Source: Brevundimonas sp. AAP58 (GTDB taxonomy: Bacteria > Pseudomonadota > Alphaproteobacteria > Caulobacterales > Caulobacteraceae). Taken from it: a stretch of DNA of 52,731 bases. The stretch is from NCBI RefSeq assembly GCF_001295975.1, contig NZ_LJHU01000042.1, positions 1-52,731 on the forward strand, given 5' to 3'. Positions within the stretch are counted from its first letter, which is position 1, and the number at the start of each line of letters is the position of its first letter. The notes beneath the pieces were generated by a model, which made no database searches, was not told the origin of the DNA, and worked only from the letters and a program-made list of their open reading frames with translations. Position numbers and translations under genes: made by a program. Of the stretch, positions 10,036 to 18,720 are shown piece by piece.

Positions 10036-11349
10036 GTGAGCCACGCCCTCCATCTGACCGCGCGTCCGTCCTCCGGCTTGAAGGGCGTCGTGCGCGCGCC
10101 GGGCGACAAGTCGATGTCGCACCGGGCGATGATCCTGGGGGCGATGGCGACGGGTGTCACCGAGGTCGAGGGCCTGCTGGAAGGCGACGACGTTCTGGCC
10201 ACCGCGCGGGCGGCCGAGGCGTTCGGCGCGACGGTAGAGCGCTTGGGCCAAGGGCGCTGGCGGGTCACCGGGCGAGGCGGCCTGACGTCGCCGGCGGGCG
10301 TGATCGACTGCGGCAACGCGGGGACCGGCGTGCGGCTGCTGATGGGGGCGGCGGCGGGATATGATCTGACAGCAACGTTCGACGGCGACGCCTCCTTGCG
10401 GAAACGGCCGATGGGGCGGGTGACCGATCATCTGGAACGGATGGGGGCGCGGTTCCAGTGGAGCGGGGCCAAGGGCCTGCTGCCCGCGACTGTGACCGGC
10501 GGGCGACTGAGCGCGATCGACCACGTGCAGACCGTGGCCTCGGCCCAGGTGAAGTCGGCGATCCTGCTGGCGGGCCTGAACGCCGAAGGAGTGACCTCCA
10601 TCACCGAGCCTGAGAAGAGTCGCGACCATACCGAGCGGATGCTGACAGCGTTCGGGGCCGATGTGGACGTCGAAGAGCGGGGCGAGGGCTGGGTCATCCG
10701 GCTGAAGGGCCGGCAGCCGCTTACAAGCACGCCGGTCGCGGTGCCCGGCGACCCCTCCTCGGCGGCCTTTCCGCTGGCGGCCGGGCTGATCGTTCCGGGG
10801 TCGGAGGTGACGGTCGAAGGAGTGATGCTGAACCCGCTGCGCACCGGCCTATTCGACACCTGGCGCGAGATGGGGGGCGACCTGACGATCTCGAACCGCC
10901 GCGTTTCCGGCGGCGAGGTGGTTGGCGACATCACCGCGCGGCATTCGGCGTTGAATGGCGTGGTCGTGCCCGAGAGCCGCGCGGCCTCCATGATCGACGA
11001 ATATCCGATCCTGGCCGCCACGGCCGCCTTCGCCCAGGGGCAGACGGTGATGCGCGGCGTCGGCGAGATGCGTGTCAAGGAAAGCGATCGCATCCGCCTG
11101 ATGGTCGATGGCCTGCGCGCCTGCGGGGTGGTGGTGGAAGAAGAGCCGGAAGGCTTCATCGTCTCGAGCGGCCCCGTGCCAGGCGGGGCGACGGTGCACA
11201 CCGCGCACGACCACCGCATCGCCATGAGCCATCTGGTGCTCGGGCTGGCGGCGCAAGGCGAGGTGATAGTGGACGAGCCGGAGATGATCGCGACGAGTTT
11301 TCCGGGGTTTGTCGAGATGATGCGTGGGCTGGGAGGAAGCGTCGAATGA
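10036..11349 (+). CDS. aroA: 3-phosphoshikimate 1-carboxyvinyltransferase (EPSP synthase)
   Basis: A 437-residue enzyme of the shikimate pathway, joining PEP to shikimate-3-phosphate. Diagnostic motifs are [14 protein letters not shown] (residues 20-33, with Lys25 in the active site), [40 protein letters not shown] and VKESDRI. The layout is class II (CP4-like), but the loop reads NAGTG, with Gly where the glyphosate-tolerant CP4 enzyme has Ala. The start is set at GTG 10036, because the frame upstream has no recognisable homology; a GGAG lies at 10023-10026. The stop overlaps the cmk start by ATGA, and rpsA follows, the common aroA-cmk-rpsA arrangement. Confidence 0.94.
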   Translation: MSHALHLTARPSSGLKGVVRAPGDKSMSHRAMILGAMATGVTEVEGLLEGDDVLATARAAEAFGATVERLGQGRWRVTGRGGLTSPAGVIDCGNAGTGVRLLMGAAAGYDLTATFDGDASLRKRPMGRVTDHLERMGARFQWSGAKGLLPATVTGGRLSAIDHVQTVASAQVKSAILLAGLNAEGVTSITEPEKSRDHTERMLTAFGADVDVEERGEGWVIRLKGRQPLTSTPVAVPGDPSSAAFPLAAGLIVPGSEVTVEGVMLNPLRTGLFDTWREMGGDLTISNRRVSGGEVVGDITARHSALNGVVVPESRAASMIDEYPILAATAAFAQGQTVMRGVGEMRVKESDRIRLMVDGLRACGVVVEEEPEGFIVSSGPVPGGATVHTAHDHRIAMSHLVLGLAAQGEVIVDEPEMIATSFPGFVEMMRGLGGSVE

Positions 11350-11990
11350 CCGATCGCTCCCTCGTCATCGCCGTCGACGGCCCGGCCGCCTCGGGTAAGG
11401 GGACGATCGCGTCGCGGTTGGCGGCGCACTACGGCCTGCCGTTCCTGGATACCGGCCTGCTCTATCGAGCGGTTGGGGTCGATCTGCTGAGCGGCGGGCG
11501 GGATCTGTCGGATGCGCTCGCGGCGGAAGAGGCCGCGCGCGCGCTGACGCCGGACCGGCTGACGGACGATGCGGCCCTGACGACGGGCGATGCGGGCGAG
11601 GCGGCCAGCCGTGTGGCGGGCATACCGGGCGTCCGGGCCGCGCTGCTAGAGCTGCAACAGGCCTTCGCGCGCCAGCCGGGCGGGGCGGTACTGGACGGGA
11701 GGGACATCGGCACGGTGATCGCGCCGGATGCCCCGGCCAAGCTGTTCGTCACGGCTTCGCCGGAGGTCCGCGCCCGGCGCCGCTGGAAGCAGCTGAACGA
11801 GCGCGGCGACGTCATCACCTATGAGGCCATGCTGGCCGACATCCTGCGCCGCGACGAACGCGACGCCGGACGGGGGGCCGCGCCCATGGTCCAGGCACCG
11901 GACGCGGTCTTGCTCGACACCACCGAGATGGATATAGAGGCCGCCTTCGATGCGGCCCGCCGTATCGTCGAGGCGGCGCGCGCTCGATAA
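11346..11990 (+). CDS. cmk: Cytidylate kinase
   Basis: A 214-residue (d)CMP kinase that makes CDP and dCDP from ATP. The P-loop is GPAASGKGT (residues 12-20), followed by the substrate-binding [25 protein letters not shown] and the LID-type RR(W)KQLNERG segment are also typical. It overlaps aroA by ATGA and precedes rpsA by 146 bp, so it is probably translated from an aroA-cmk message. Confidence 0.95.
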   Translation: MTDRSLVIAVDGPAASGKGTIASRLAAHYGLPFLDTGLLYRAVGVDLLSGGRDLSDALAAEEAARALTPDRLTDDAALTTGDAGEAASRVAGIPGVRAALLELQQAFARQPGGAVLDGRDIGTVIAPDAPAKLFVTASPEVRARRRWKQLNERGDVITYEAMLADILRRDERDAGRGAAPMVQAPDAVLLDTTEMDIEAAFDAARRIVEAARAR

Positions 11991-12136
11991 GAGCCAATCC
12001 AACGCACCCAACCTCGGCTTCCGCGGGCGTTCTGGCTCATCCGCCTCGCCTCGGCCTGTCTACCCAAAGCCATCTCAACCTCGCGCAGGGCCGAACGGTC
12101 GTGCGCCTTCAGCCTTTCCTCCAACCCCAGAGTTTC

Positions 12137-13840
12137 ATGACCGACACCCTTTCCCCCTCGCGCGACGATTTCGCCGCGCTTCTCGACCAGAGCCTCGGCG
12201 GCCGCGACCTTGGCGAAGGCCAGGTCGTCCACGGCCGCGTGGTCGGCGTCGAGAAGGACATCATCATCATCGACGTCGGTCTGAAGACCGAAGGCCGCAT
12301 CCCGGCCCGCGAGTTCGGCATCGGCGAAGGCGCCGTGATCCCCAAGGTCGGCGATGACGTCGAGGTCTATCTGGAGCGCGTCGAGAACGCCCTGGGCGAA
12401 GCGGTCATCAGCCGCGACAAGGCCCGCCGCGAGGAAGCCTGGACCCGTCTGGAAGTCGTGTTCGCCGACGGCCAGCCGGTCAACGGCGTGATCGTGGGCC
12501 GCGTGAAGGGCGGCTTCACCGTCGATCTGGGCGGTGCCTCGGCCTTCCTGCCCGGCTCGCAGGTGGACATCCGTCCGGTCCGCGACGTCGGCCCGCTGAT
12601 GGGCAAGGAACAGCCCTTCGCCATCCTGAAGATGGACCGCCCCCGCGGCAACATCGTCGTCTCGCGCCGCGCCATCCTGGAAGAGGCCCGCGCCGAGCAG
12701 CGCACCGAACTGGTCGGCCAGCTGCAGGAAGGCGAAGTCCGCGACGGCGTGGTCAAGAACATCACCGACTACGGCGCCTTCGTGGATCTGGGCGGCATCG
12801 ACGGCCTGCTGCACGTCACCGACATGAGCTGGAAGCGCGTGTCGCACCCGTCGCAGGTCCTGGCCGTCGGCGACACCGTCAAGGTCCAGATCGTCAAGAT
12901 CAACCCGGACACCCAGCGCATCAGCCTGGGCATGAAGCAGCTGCAAAGCGATCCGTGGGACGGCGTCGAAGCCAAGTACCCGCCAGGCGCCAAGTACACG
13001 GGCCGCATCACCAACATCACCGACTACGGCGCCTTCGTTGAGCTGGAAGCCGGGGTCGAGGGCCTGGTCCACGTCTCGGAAATGTCCTGGACCAAGAAGA
13101 ACGTCCATCCGGGCAAGATCGTCTCCACCTCGCAGGAAGTGGACGTGGTCGTGCTGGACGTCGACGCCTCCAAGCGCCGCATCTCGCTGGGCCTCAAGCA
13201 GGCCCAGGACAATCCGTGGGACGCCTTCGTGGCCGCCCATCCGATCGGCTCGACCGTCGAGGGCGAGGTCAAGAACGCCACGGAGTTCGGCCTGTTCATC
13301 GGGCTCGACAACGACATCGACGGCATGGTGCACCTGTCGGACCTGGACTGGAACGTCTCGGGTGAAGAGGCCATCCAGCGCTATCGCAAGGGCGAGATGG
13401 TCAAGGCCAAGGTGCTGGACGTCGACGTCGAGAAGGAGCGCGTCTCGCTGGGCATCAAGCAGCTGGGCGGCGATCCGATCGGTGAGGGCGACACCTACAA
13501 GAAGGGCCAGATCGTCACTGTGACGGTCACCGCCATCGAGACCGGCGGCGTCGAGGTCAAGTTCGGCGACGACACCGCCCCGGTCACCAGCTTCATCCGC
13601 AAGTCGGACCTGTCGCGCGACCGCAACGAGCAGCGCACCGAGCGCTTCTCGGTCGGCGACCGCGTCGACGCCATGATCACCACCGTGGACAAGGCCACGC
13701 GCCGCATCTCGGTGTCGATCAAGGCGCTGGAGATGAAGGACGAGCAGGAGGCCATCGAGCAGTTCGGCTCGTCGGACTCCGGGGCGTCGCTGGGCGACAT
13801 CCTGGGCGCGGCCCTGCGTGAGAAAGCCGGCAAGGAGTGA
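12137..13840 (+). CDS. rpsA: 30S ribosomal protein S1
   Basis: A 567-residue protein made of six S1 (OB-fold) repeats. The middle ones show the typical NITDYGAFVDLGGIDGLLH and ITDYGAFVELEAGVEGLVHVSEMSW signatures, each followed by ISLG(M/L)KQ. S1 is the large mRNA-binding protein of the 30S subunit. The ATG at 12137 gives MTDTLSPSRDDF; no good Shine-Dalgarno is visible just upstream (CCCCAGAGTTTC), as is common for S1 genes, whose translation depends on leader structure and S1 itself. The frame is open for another 12 codons upstream without homology. A terminator follows the stop. Confidence 0.97.
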   Translation: MTDTLSPSRDDFAALLDQSLGGRDLGEGQVVHGRVVGVEKDIIIIDVGLKTEGRIPAREFGIGEGAVIPKVGDDVEVYLERVENALGEAVISRDKARREEAWTRLEVVFADGQPVNGVIVGRVKGGFTVDLGGASAFLPGSQVDIRPVRDVGPLMGKEQPFAILKMDRPRGNIVVSRRAILEEARAEQRTELVGQLQEGEVRDGVVKNITDYGAFVDLGGIDGLLHVTDMSWKRVSHPSQVLAVGDTVKVQIVKINPDTQRISLGMKQLQSDPWDGVEAKYPPGAKYTGRITNITDYGAFVELEAGVEGLVHVSEMSWTKKNVHPGKIVSTSQEVDVVVLDVDASKRRISLGLKQAQDNPWDAFVAAHPIGSTVEGEVKNATEFGLFIGLDNDIDGMVHLSDLDWNVSGEEAIQRYRKGEMVKAKVLDVDVEKERVSLGIKQLGGDPIGEGDTYKKGQIVTVTVTAIETGGVEVKFGDDTAPVTSFIRKSDLSRDRNEQRTERFSVGDRVDAMITTVDKATRRISVSIKALEMKDEQEAIEQFGSSDSGASLGDILGAALREKAGKE

Positions 13841-13889
13841 TCCTGGCGGCTTGATCCTTTCAAGCCACTGATCCGGTGACGGAACTTGG

Positions 13890-13922
13890 GGCGGTCGGAG
13901 CAATCCGGCCGTCCTTTGTCTT
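13890..13922 (+). terminator. Terminator after rpsA
   Basis: A 9-bp stem, GGCGGTCGG / CCGGCCGTC (two wobble pairs), is followed by a T-rich run (TTTGTCTT). It lies about 50 bp after the rpsA stop and ends the aroA-cmk-rpsA unit. The remaining 165 bp before ihfB presumably hold its promoter, but I see no convincing -35/-10 pair. Confidence 0.6.
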
Positions 13923-14087
13923 GCGCGCCAGAATCCGTATGCGGTTTGGGCCGATTAACGCATTTTCCGGGCCCGTGAGCGCCGATCAGGCCTTTTTCGC
14001 CCGGCGAGCGAAGGCTAGGGTGGCCTTGCAACCCGGTTGAAGTTGCACCCGTATTTGCTCTCCAGAGCGGGAAGGGCGGGGGCCTGA

Positions 14088-14378
14088 ATGATCAAATCCG
14101 AGCTGATCGAGAAACTGGCGGCCGAGAACACCCACCTGACCCACGCCGAGGTCGAGCGGGTCGTGAATGTCGTGCTGGGCCGAATGACCGGGGCCATGGC
14201 CGAAGGTGGCCGGGTCGAGCTGCGCGGCTTCGGCGCGTTTTCCGTGCGGTCGCGGCCGGCGCGCGCGGGTCGTAATCCCCGCACTGGCGAGACGGTGGAT
14301 GTGCCGGCGAAGTCCGTGCCCTTCTTCAAGAGTGGGAAGGAGCTGCGCGAGCGGTTGAACGCGGGCGGCGACGCATGA
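14088..14378 (+). CDS. ihfB: Integration host factor, beta subunit
   Basis: A 96-residue HU/IHF family DNA-bending protein. [17 protein letters not shown] at the N-terminus, the [14 protein letters not shown] segment and the [10 protein letters not shown] beta-arm tip, whose proline intercalates into DNA, identify it as IhfB rather than HU. A strong purine-rich site (GGGAAGGGCGGGGG) precedes ATG 14088. The position after rpsA is conserved in proteobacteria. It partners IhfA, which is not in this window. Confidence 0.93.
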   Translation: MIKSELIEKLAAENTHLTHAEVERVVNVVLGRMTGAMAEGGRVELRGFGAFSVRSRPARAGRNPRTGETVDVPAKSVPFFKSGKELRERLNAGGDA

Positions 14379-14430
14379 CCCTTAAGCAGCGAGGTTCCGC
14401 GAACCGAGCGTTAGGGTCGAGGGTGGTCTG

Positions 14431-14853
14431 ATGGGACTGCTCGGCGAGTTCAAGGAATTCGCGGCGCGCGGCAACGTCGTCGACCTGGCGGTCGGCGTCA
14501 TCATCGGCGCGGCCTTCGGCAAGATCGTCACCAGTCTGGTCGAACAGGTAGTGATGCCGCCGGTCGGCCTGGTGCTGGGCCGCGTCGATTTCTCGAACCT
14601 GAAGTGGGTGCTGGCACCCGAGGATCCGGCGACGGAGGCGATCGAGGAAGTCGCCATCCAGTACGGCGCCTTCATCAACACCGTGATCCAGTTCTTGATC
14701 GTGGCCTTCGTGGTGTTCCTGATGGTCAAGGCGATCAACAATCTGCGCCGTGCCGAGGCGGCCAAGCCCGACCCGGCGCCCGCCGCGCCCACGCCGACCG
14801 AGACGCTCCTGGCGGAAATCCGAGACGAACTGAAGGCGCGGCCCAAGGACTAG
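14431..14853 (+). CDS. mscL: Large-conductance mechanosensitive channel MscL
   Basis: A 140-residue inner-membrane protein. The amphipathic N-terminal helix ([20 protein letters not shown]) leads into TM1 with [16 protein letters not shown], then a periplasmic loop and TM2 ([19 protein letters not shown]), and a short charged C-terminal helix. MscL opens under membrane tension to release solutes on osmotic downshock. Its TAG stop overlaps the convergent gene's stop within CTAG at 14850-14853. Confidence 0.95.
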   Translation: MGLLGEFKEFAARGNVVDLAVGVIIGAAFGKIVTSLVEQVVMPPVGLVLGRVDFSNLKWVLAPEDPATEAIEEVAIQYGAFINTVIQFLIVAFVVFLMVKAINNLRRAEAAKPDPAPAAPTPTETLLAEIRDELKARPKD

Positions 14854-15971
14854 GCAGCGCGTTCCGACTGGACAGCGGTCAGCGGCACGGGTCTGAGGCA
14901 CATCTGATAGTCGCCGTCGAACGGGGTCGGAGCCCAGGTGTCGACGCCCTCGACGCCCGGCTCGAAACGGACATGGCAGTGGCCCCAGCCGCCCTCGCGG
15001 CGGGCGGACGCGGCCAGCGGTCCGAGCTGGCGCAGCAGGACCTCGTTGACGACCTGGATGCGGACCTTGGCGGCGCCGAGCGCGCGGGCGTTGGCCAGAA
15101 GCGCCTGCGTCAGGGCGGGCACGGCGCGCGGTTCGTCGCGGAGGGCGACAAGGTCGAGGATTTCCAGCACCGGCGGTTCGATGATGCTGGCCTTGGCCAT
15201 CATGGCCATCGCATAGCCCGTGATCGCCCTTCCGCGGTTGAAGGCGAGGACCAGGGGTTCGATCGTCCGGTCGGGATCGGCGAGGCGCCAGCGGAGGGTG
15301 GCGGGACTGCGATCGGCGATAATCCGGGCTTCGGCTTTCAGCGCGTTCCAGAAATCGCCGAAGCGTGACCGGTCATTCAGGTCTGAAAGGACCACGACGC
15401 CAGTGGGCAGAACCAGCGGGCCGTGGTCGACGAGATGGCGGTTCAGGAAGCGCTCCTGGCGCGGGTCAACGAGACGGGGCGCGTGACGGTCCACCTCGCG
15501 CCACAGCCGTCCGGCGGCACAGGTGACGGTGTCCAGCCTCCACGCCAGCTTAAGGGCATGGGTGCGGGTGGGCCAGGGCCTCAATCCATAGCGCGGAAAC
15601 AGAGGGCTCGACTTGGGATTGGCGTTGAAGGTGTAGCGGGCGAACATTCCGGGCTGCTCGGCGAAGGCCCGCAACAGCATGCGGCTGTGGCCCCGCGCAG
15701 ACGGCTGGACCACGATGGAATAGCCACTGGTTCCAAACAACCCGGCCTCTCCGCGCCAGAACCTCTGGACGAAGTTCCCGGTGTAGCCGCGCGGCTGCCC
15801 TTCGCCGTCGATCAGAAGCCAGCCGGCCGGGGCTTCCGCCTCGATCCGCGCGGGATGGTTCAGCAACCACCGCCACCCGGCCTCGCTGCGGCGCGGCCAT
15901 CCGACGGATGCGTGGAGCGCCCTGAGGGCTGGAGCGTCCTGATCCAGCACAGGTCTAACCGAAAACGACAT
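14850..15971 (-). CDS. GNAT-like (acyl-CoA N-acyltransferase fold) protein
   Basis: A 373-residue protein, about twice the size of a single GNAT domain. The N-terminal half has a GNAT-like start ([19 protein letters not shown]) and a strand-loop region ([18 protein letters not shown], then [19 protein letters not shown]) resembling the acetyl-CoA binding turn. The C-terminal half has TLRWRLADP and [13 protein letters not shown], suggesting a second GNAT-like lobe, as in proteins with paired acyltransferase folds. No signal peptide. Substrate unknown. It converges on mscL with a CTAG stop overlap and is otherwise isolated. Confidence 0.6.
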   Translation of the reverse strand: MSFSVRPVLDQDAPALRALHASVGWPRRSEAGWRWLLNHPARIEAEAPAGWLLIDGEGQPRGYTGNFVQRFWRGEAGLFGTSGYSIVVQPSARGHSRMLLRAFAEQPGMFARYTFNANPKSSPLFPRYGLRPWPTRTHALKLAWRLDTVTCAAGRLWREVDRHAPRLVDPRQERFLNRHLVDHGPLVLPTGVVVLSDLNDRSRFGDFWNALKAEARIIADRSPATLRWRLADPDRTIEPLVLAFNRGRAITGYAMAMMAKASIIEPPVLEILDLVALRDEPRAVPALTQALLANARALGAAKVRIQVVNEVLLRQLGPLAASARREGGWGHCHVRFEPGVEGVDTWAPTPFDGDYQMCLRPVPLTAVQSERAA

Positions 15972-16086
15972 GGTGGGCGTTCCTGGATGGGACGAAAGGT
16001 CCCCTCTGTCCTCACCCGTGCACGAAGCGGGCCAGTTGCGTAATCCAGGGTTGTTCGGGCCCGGCCGTGTTCAGGCAGCGCCGATG

Positions 16087-16833
16087 TCAAGGCTTTCGGA
16101 ACAGATACAGCCCAAAACCCAGATAGCTCCTGCCGAAGTCGAAGGTGGTCCGGATCTGGTCTGCGCGCAACTTCAGCGCGTCCCGACCTTCGGCCTCGGG
16201 ATGGGCGTCGAGCCAGGCGCGGACCCGGGCGTCGGTGCCGCCGAAGAAGTCGTCCCAGACGCCCTGTGGGGACATCTCGGCCCAGACGCAGTCCAGACCC
16301 GCGGCCGAAGCGGCCGCCTTCCAGCCGTCGTCGCTGTCATAGACCCCCGCCGCCTCGATGATCTGGCGGAGCGGTCCCGGCGGTTCGGCCGTCCAGGTCA
16401 GATCCCCCCAAAGCAGATAACCGGGTCGCGACAGGCGGGTCGCGAGCGTTCGGAAAATGCCTTCGGCCGTCGCGACTTCAGGTCCCGCGATCCGGGTCGT
16501 GCCGAGCGCTACCATCATCTTGGCCGGCGCGAGGGCGTCGAGAACTTGAGGCGCCATGCCCTCGACCGCCGTCACCCGGTCCGCCAACCCCTCGGCGCGG
16601 ACCCGCTCGCCGATGCGGGAAATCATGACCGGGTCCCGCTCGATCGCATGGACCTGATAGCCGAAGCGACGCGCCAGAGCCGCCGAGACGCCGCCGGTGC
16701 CCGCCCCGATGTCGAGCACCCGGGCCCCGGCGGCGAGGCCGCTACGCTCGGCAGCGGCGAGCACCGCCTCGATCGTGACCGGGTTGGCGATATCGAGGCC
16801 GACGTAGGCGATGTGGTGATACTCTGGAGCCAT
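16087..16833 (-). CDS. Class I SAM-dependent methyltransferase
   Basis: A 248-residue protein with the SAM-binding motif VLDIGAGTGGVSAALARRFG (motif I) and an acidic residue in YQVHAIERD (motif II). The start is set at ATG 16833 (MAPEYHHIAYVG), where homology to related methyltransferases seems to begin. In-frame ATG 16869 and TTG 16890 would add 12 or 19 residues; none has a clear ribosome-binding site. It diverges from the membrane protein/regulator pair, and a palindrome lies in the gap. The substrate is not evident. Confidence 0.8.
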   Translation of the reverse strand: MAPEYHHIAYVGLDIANPVTIEAVLAAAERSGLAAGARVLDIGAGTGGVSAALARRFGYQVHAIERDPVMISRIGERVRAEGLADRVTAVEGMAPQVLDALAPAKMMVALGTTRIAGPEVATAEGIFRTLATRLSRPGYLLWGDLTWTAEPPGPLRQIIEAAGVYDSDDGWKAAASAAGLDCVWAEMSPQGVWDDFFGGTDARVRAWLDAHPEAEGRDALKLRADQIRTTFDFGRSYLGFGLYLFRKP

Positions 16834-16875
16834 ACGGCGGTTGTAGCGGCCCAGCAGCGGCCGGAACATAAAAAG

Positions 16876-16894
16876 TGCTTTACATTGCAAAGCA
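16876..16894. promoter_or_regulatory. Inverted repeat TGCTTT-N7-AAAGCA, candidate operator
   Basis: A perfect 6-bp inverted repeat with a 7-bp spacer (ACATTGC) lies in the AT-rich part of the gap between the divergent methyltransferase and the membrane protein/regulator operon. The left half overlaps TTTACA, a possible -35 element for the rightward operon. The winged-helix regulator at 17593-17895 is the obvious candidate to bind it; that is inference. Confidence 0.5.
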
Positions 16895-16966
16895 GAGAGA
16901 GCACAGAAGCGGCATCCGCGCGCAAATCACCAGCGCCGGCGGGCAAACTCTTCAAGGATCATCTCC

Positions 16967-17590
16967 ATGAGCGACACGAGAGACGAACTGACCGACATCG
17001 CCTGGCTGAAGGGCCTGGCCGAGGAAGGCGCCAAGGCCCCGATCAAGGGGGCGTCCATCCTGTTCGCTGCGGGCCTCATCTTCGGCACGGCGAGCGTGCT
17101 TCACTGGGCGATCGCGGCCGAGATTCTAACCCTCGCGCCTGCCGCCTATATGGCCATGTGGGGCGTGACGGCCCTGGTCTTCCTGGCGACGCTGGTCGTT
17201 TTGATCGGACGGCTCAAGCGCGAAGGCGGGGTCGAGACGGCCACAAATCGCGCGTTCGGCATCGTCTGGTCCGCCCTCGGATGGGGCCTGTTCAGCCTGT
17301 TCACGTCCCTGATCGTCGCCGACCTGGCGCGCGCGGGTCGCTCCGATCTGGCTCAGTGGTCGCTGATCGTCCCCTCGATCGTCATGGCCTTCTACGGCAT
17401 CGGCTGGGCGGTGACGGCGACGATGACGCGGTCAAGGCCCCTATGGATCCTGGCGCTGGCGTCGTTCGCGGCCGCGCCTGCGCTCGCGGTCCTGTCCGGG
17501 ACGGAATGGCAATACCTGGCCTATGCCGGGGCGCTGTTCGGCCTGATGGCCCTGCCCGGTTTCCTGATCATGCGGTCGGCGAGGGCCTGA
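16967..17590 (+). CDS. Polytopic membrane protein of unknown function
   Basis: A 207-residue protein with about six predicted transmembrane segments (for example ILFAAGLIFGTASVLHWAIA, MWGVTALVFLATLVVLIG, IVWSALGWGLFSLFTSLIVA and ALASFAAAPALAVLS), preceded by a soluble N-terminus of about 30 residues. I recognise no family motif. It starts at ATG 16967 and is followed after 2 bp by the winged-helix regulator. This pairing of a small membrane protein with an HTH_27 regulator recurs in Caulobacterales and Sphingomonads (from memory), so the two probably act together, perhaps in sensing an envelope signal. Confidence 0.75.
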   Translation: MSDTRDELTDIAWLKGLAEEGAKAPIKGASILFAAGLIFGTASVLHWAIAAEILTLAPAAYMAMWGVTALVFLATLVVLIGRLKREGGVETATNRAFGIVWSALGWGLFSLFTSLIVADLARAGRSDLAQWSLIVPSIVMAFYGIGWAVTATMTRSRPLWILALASFAAAPALAVLSGTEWQYLAYAGALFGLMALPGFLIMRSARA

Positions 17591-17592
17591 GC

Positions 17593-17895
17593 GTGCCGGA
17601 CGATTTCGACATCGGCCGCATTGACGACGTGATCCACGGACGGATGCGGCTGGGCATCATGGCGACCCTGTCGGGGGTGGAGAGCGCGGACTTCGCCACG
17701 CTGAAGGCTCGGCTCCAGGCGACGGACGGGAACCTGTCGGTGCACTTGAGGAAGCTGGAAGAAGCGGGCTTCGTCACCGTGACCAAGCGGTTCGTGGGGC
17801 GAAAACCCCTGACCGAGGCAGCGATGACGGACGCCGGACGCAAGGCCTTCGTCGCCTACCTGGATGCCATGGCGGGACTGGTTCAGCCGCGCTGA
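17593..17895 (+). CDS. Winged-helix transcriptional regulator (HTH_27 type)
   Basis: A 100-residue single-domain DNA-binding protein. FDIGRIDDVIHGRMRLGIMATL opens the wHTH; FATLKARLQATDGNLSVHLRKLEEAGFV is the recognition helix, followed by the wing VTKRFVGRKPLTEAAMTDAGRKAF. This is the PF13601-like 'winged helix DNA-binding domain' family. The GTG start at 17593 lies 2 bp after the membrane-protein stop. No effector domain is present, so sensing may be done by its neighbour. It may bind the palindrome at 16876-16894. Confidence 0.88.
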   Translation: MPDDFDIGRIDDVIHGRMRLGIMATLSGVESADFATLKARLQATDGNLSVHLRKLEEAGFVTVTKRFVGRKPLTEAAMTDAGRKAFVAYLDAMAGLVQPR

Positions 17896-17940
17896 TCGGT
17901 CCCCCTCGCCCGGTGCCTGCGCCGCCCCTATAGGAAGCGC

Positions 17941-18720
17941 ATGGCCAGCCGCATCCACGCCTTTGACGCGCTCGACAACTTTCGGGACTACGGCGACTAC
18001 GCCACGACGGCAGGCGGCCATGTCAGACCTGGAGTTCTCTACCGATCGGCTCACCACGCGGGGGTCAGCGAGGGAGACCTGGAGCGGCTGGCGGCGCTCG
18101 ACTTCGGAGTCGTGATCGACCTGCGCAGGCCTGTCGAGCGCCGTCGCCAGCCCTCGAAGCGGGCGCCCAACTTCAGCGGCGTCGTGATTGAGAGCGACCA
18201 CGACGAGGTCGGGGAGGCCCCGCACATCACCTTCCTGAAGACTTCCGACCTGACGCCGGAAAGCGGCCGACAGTTCATGACGGCGACCTATCGCGAGCTG
18301 CCGTTCGCGCCGGCGCACCTGGACCTGTTCTCGCGTTACTTTCGGGCCTTGGCCGAGAGCGACAGGCCCGTGCTGATCCACTGCGCAGCGGGTAAGGACC
18401 GGACGGGCATGCTGGCGGCTCTGACGCATCATCTGCTGGGCGTGTCCGGGGATGACCTGATGGAGGATTACCTTCTCACCAATACGGCCGTAGATCTGGA
18501 GGCGCGGGCACCAGGCATCGCCGAGCAGATGAAGGCCTTCACAGGGCGGACGGCTTCCCACGATGCCGTAGTGGCCTTCATGGGCGTCGAAGCTGCCTAT
18601 CTGCATGCGGCCATCGCCGCGATGGTCGAGCGATACGGGTCTATCGACGCCTATCTGGAGCGGGCGCTGGGCGTAGATGCAGGCCTGCGCGACCGGATCG
18701 TGGAGCGTTTGTCGGCGTGA
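17941..18720 (+). CDS. Protein-tyrosine phosphatase family protein
   Basis: A 259-residue protein with the Cys-phosphatase signature HCAAGKDRTG, in which Cys148 is the nucleophile and Arg154 binds phosphate. The preceding ALDNFRDYGDYAT and GVLYRSAHHAGVSEGDLERL segments are typical of the bacterial tyrosine/lipid phosphatase family related to MptpB and LipA. No signal peptide, so it is cytoplasmic. Its TGA overlaps the GTG start of pabB (GTGA), so the two are translationally coupled, although no functional link is known. Confidence 0.9.
   Translation: MASRIHAFDALDNFRDYGDYATTAGGHVRPGVLYRSAHHAGVSEGDLERLAALDFGVVIDLRRPVERRRQPSKRAPNFSGVVIESDHDEVGEAPHITFLKTSDLTPESGRQFMTATYRELPFAPAHLDLFSRYFRALAESDRPVLIHCAAGKDRTGMLAALTHHLLGVSGDDLMEDYLLTNTAVDLEARAPGIAEQMKAFTGRTASHDAVVAFMGVEAAYLHAAIAAMVERYGSIDAYLERALGVDAGLRDRIVERLSA

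Noticed and set aside
12000-12136. Conserved riboswitch or known leader RNA upstream of rpsA
   Set aside because: I could not find a recognisable motif or strong hairpin by eye; a covariance-model search would be needed.
11819-13903. 694-codon minus-strand frame opposite rpsA
   Set aside because: The repetitive Asp/Leu/Val/His-rich product reflects S1 repeats read backwards; rpsA is unambiguous.
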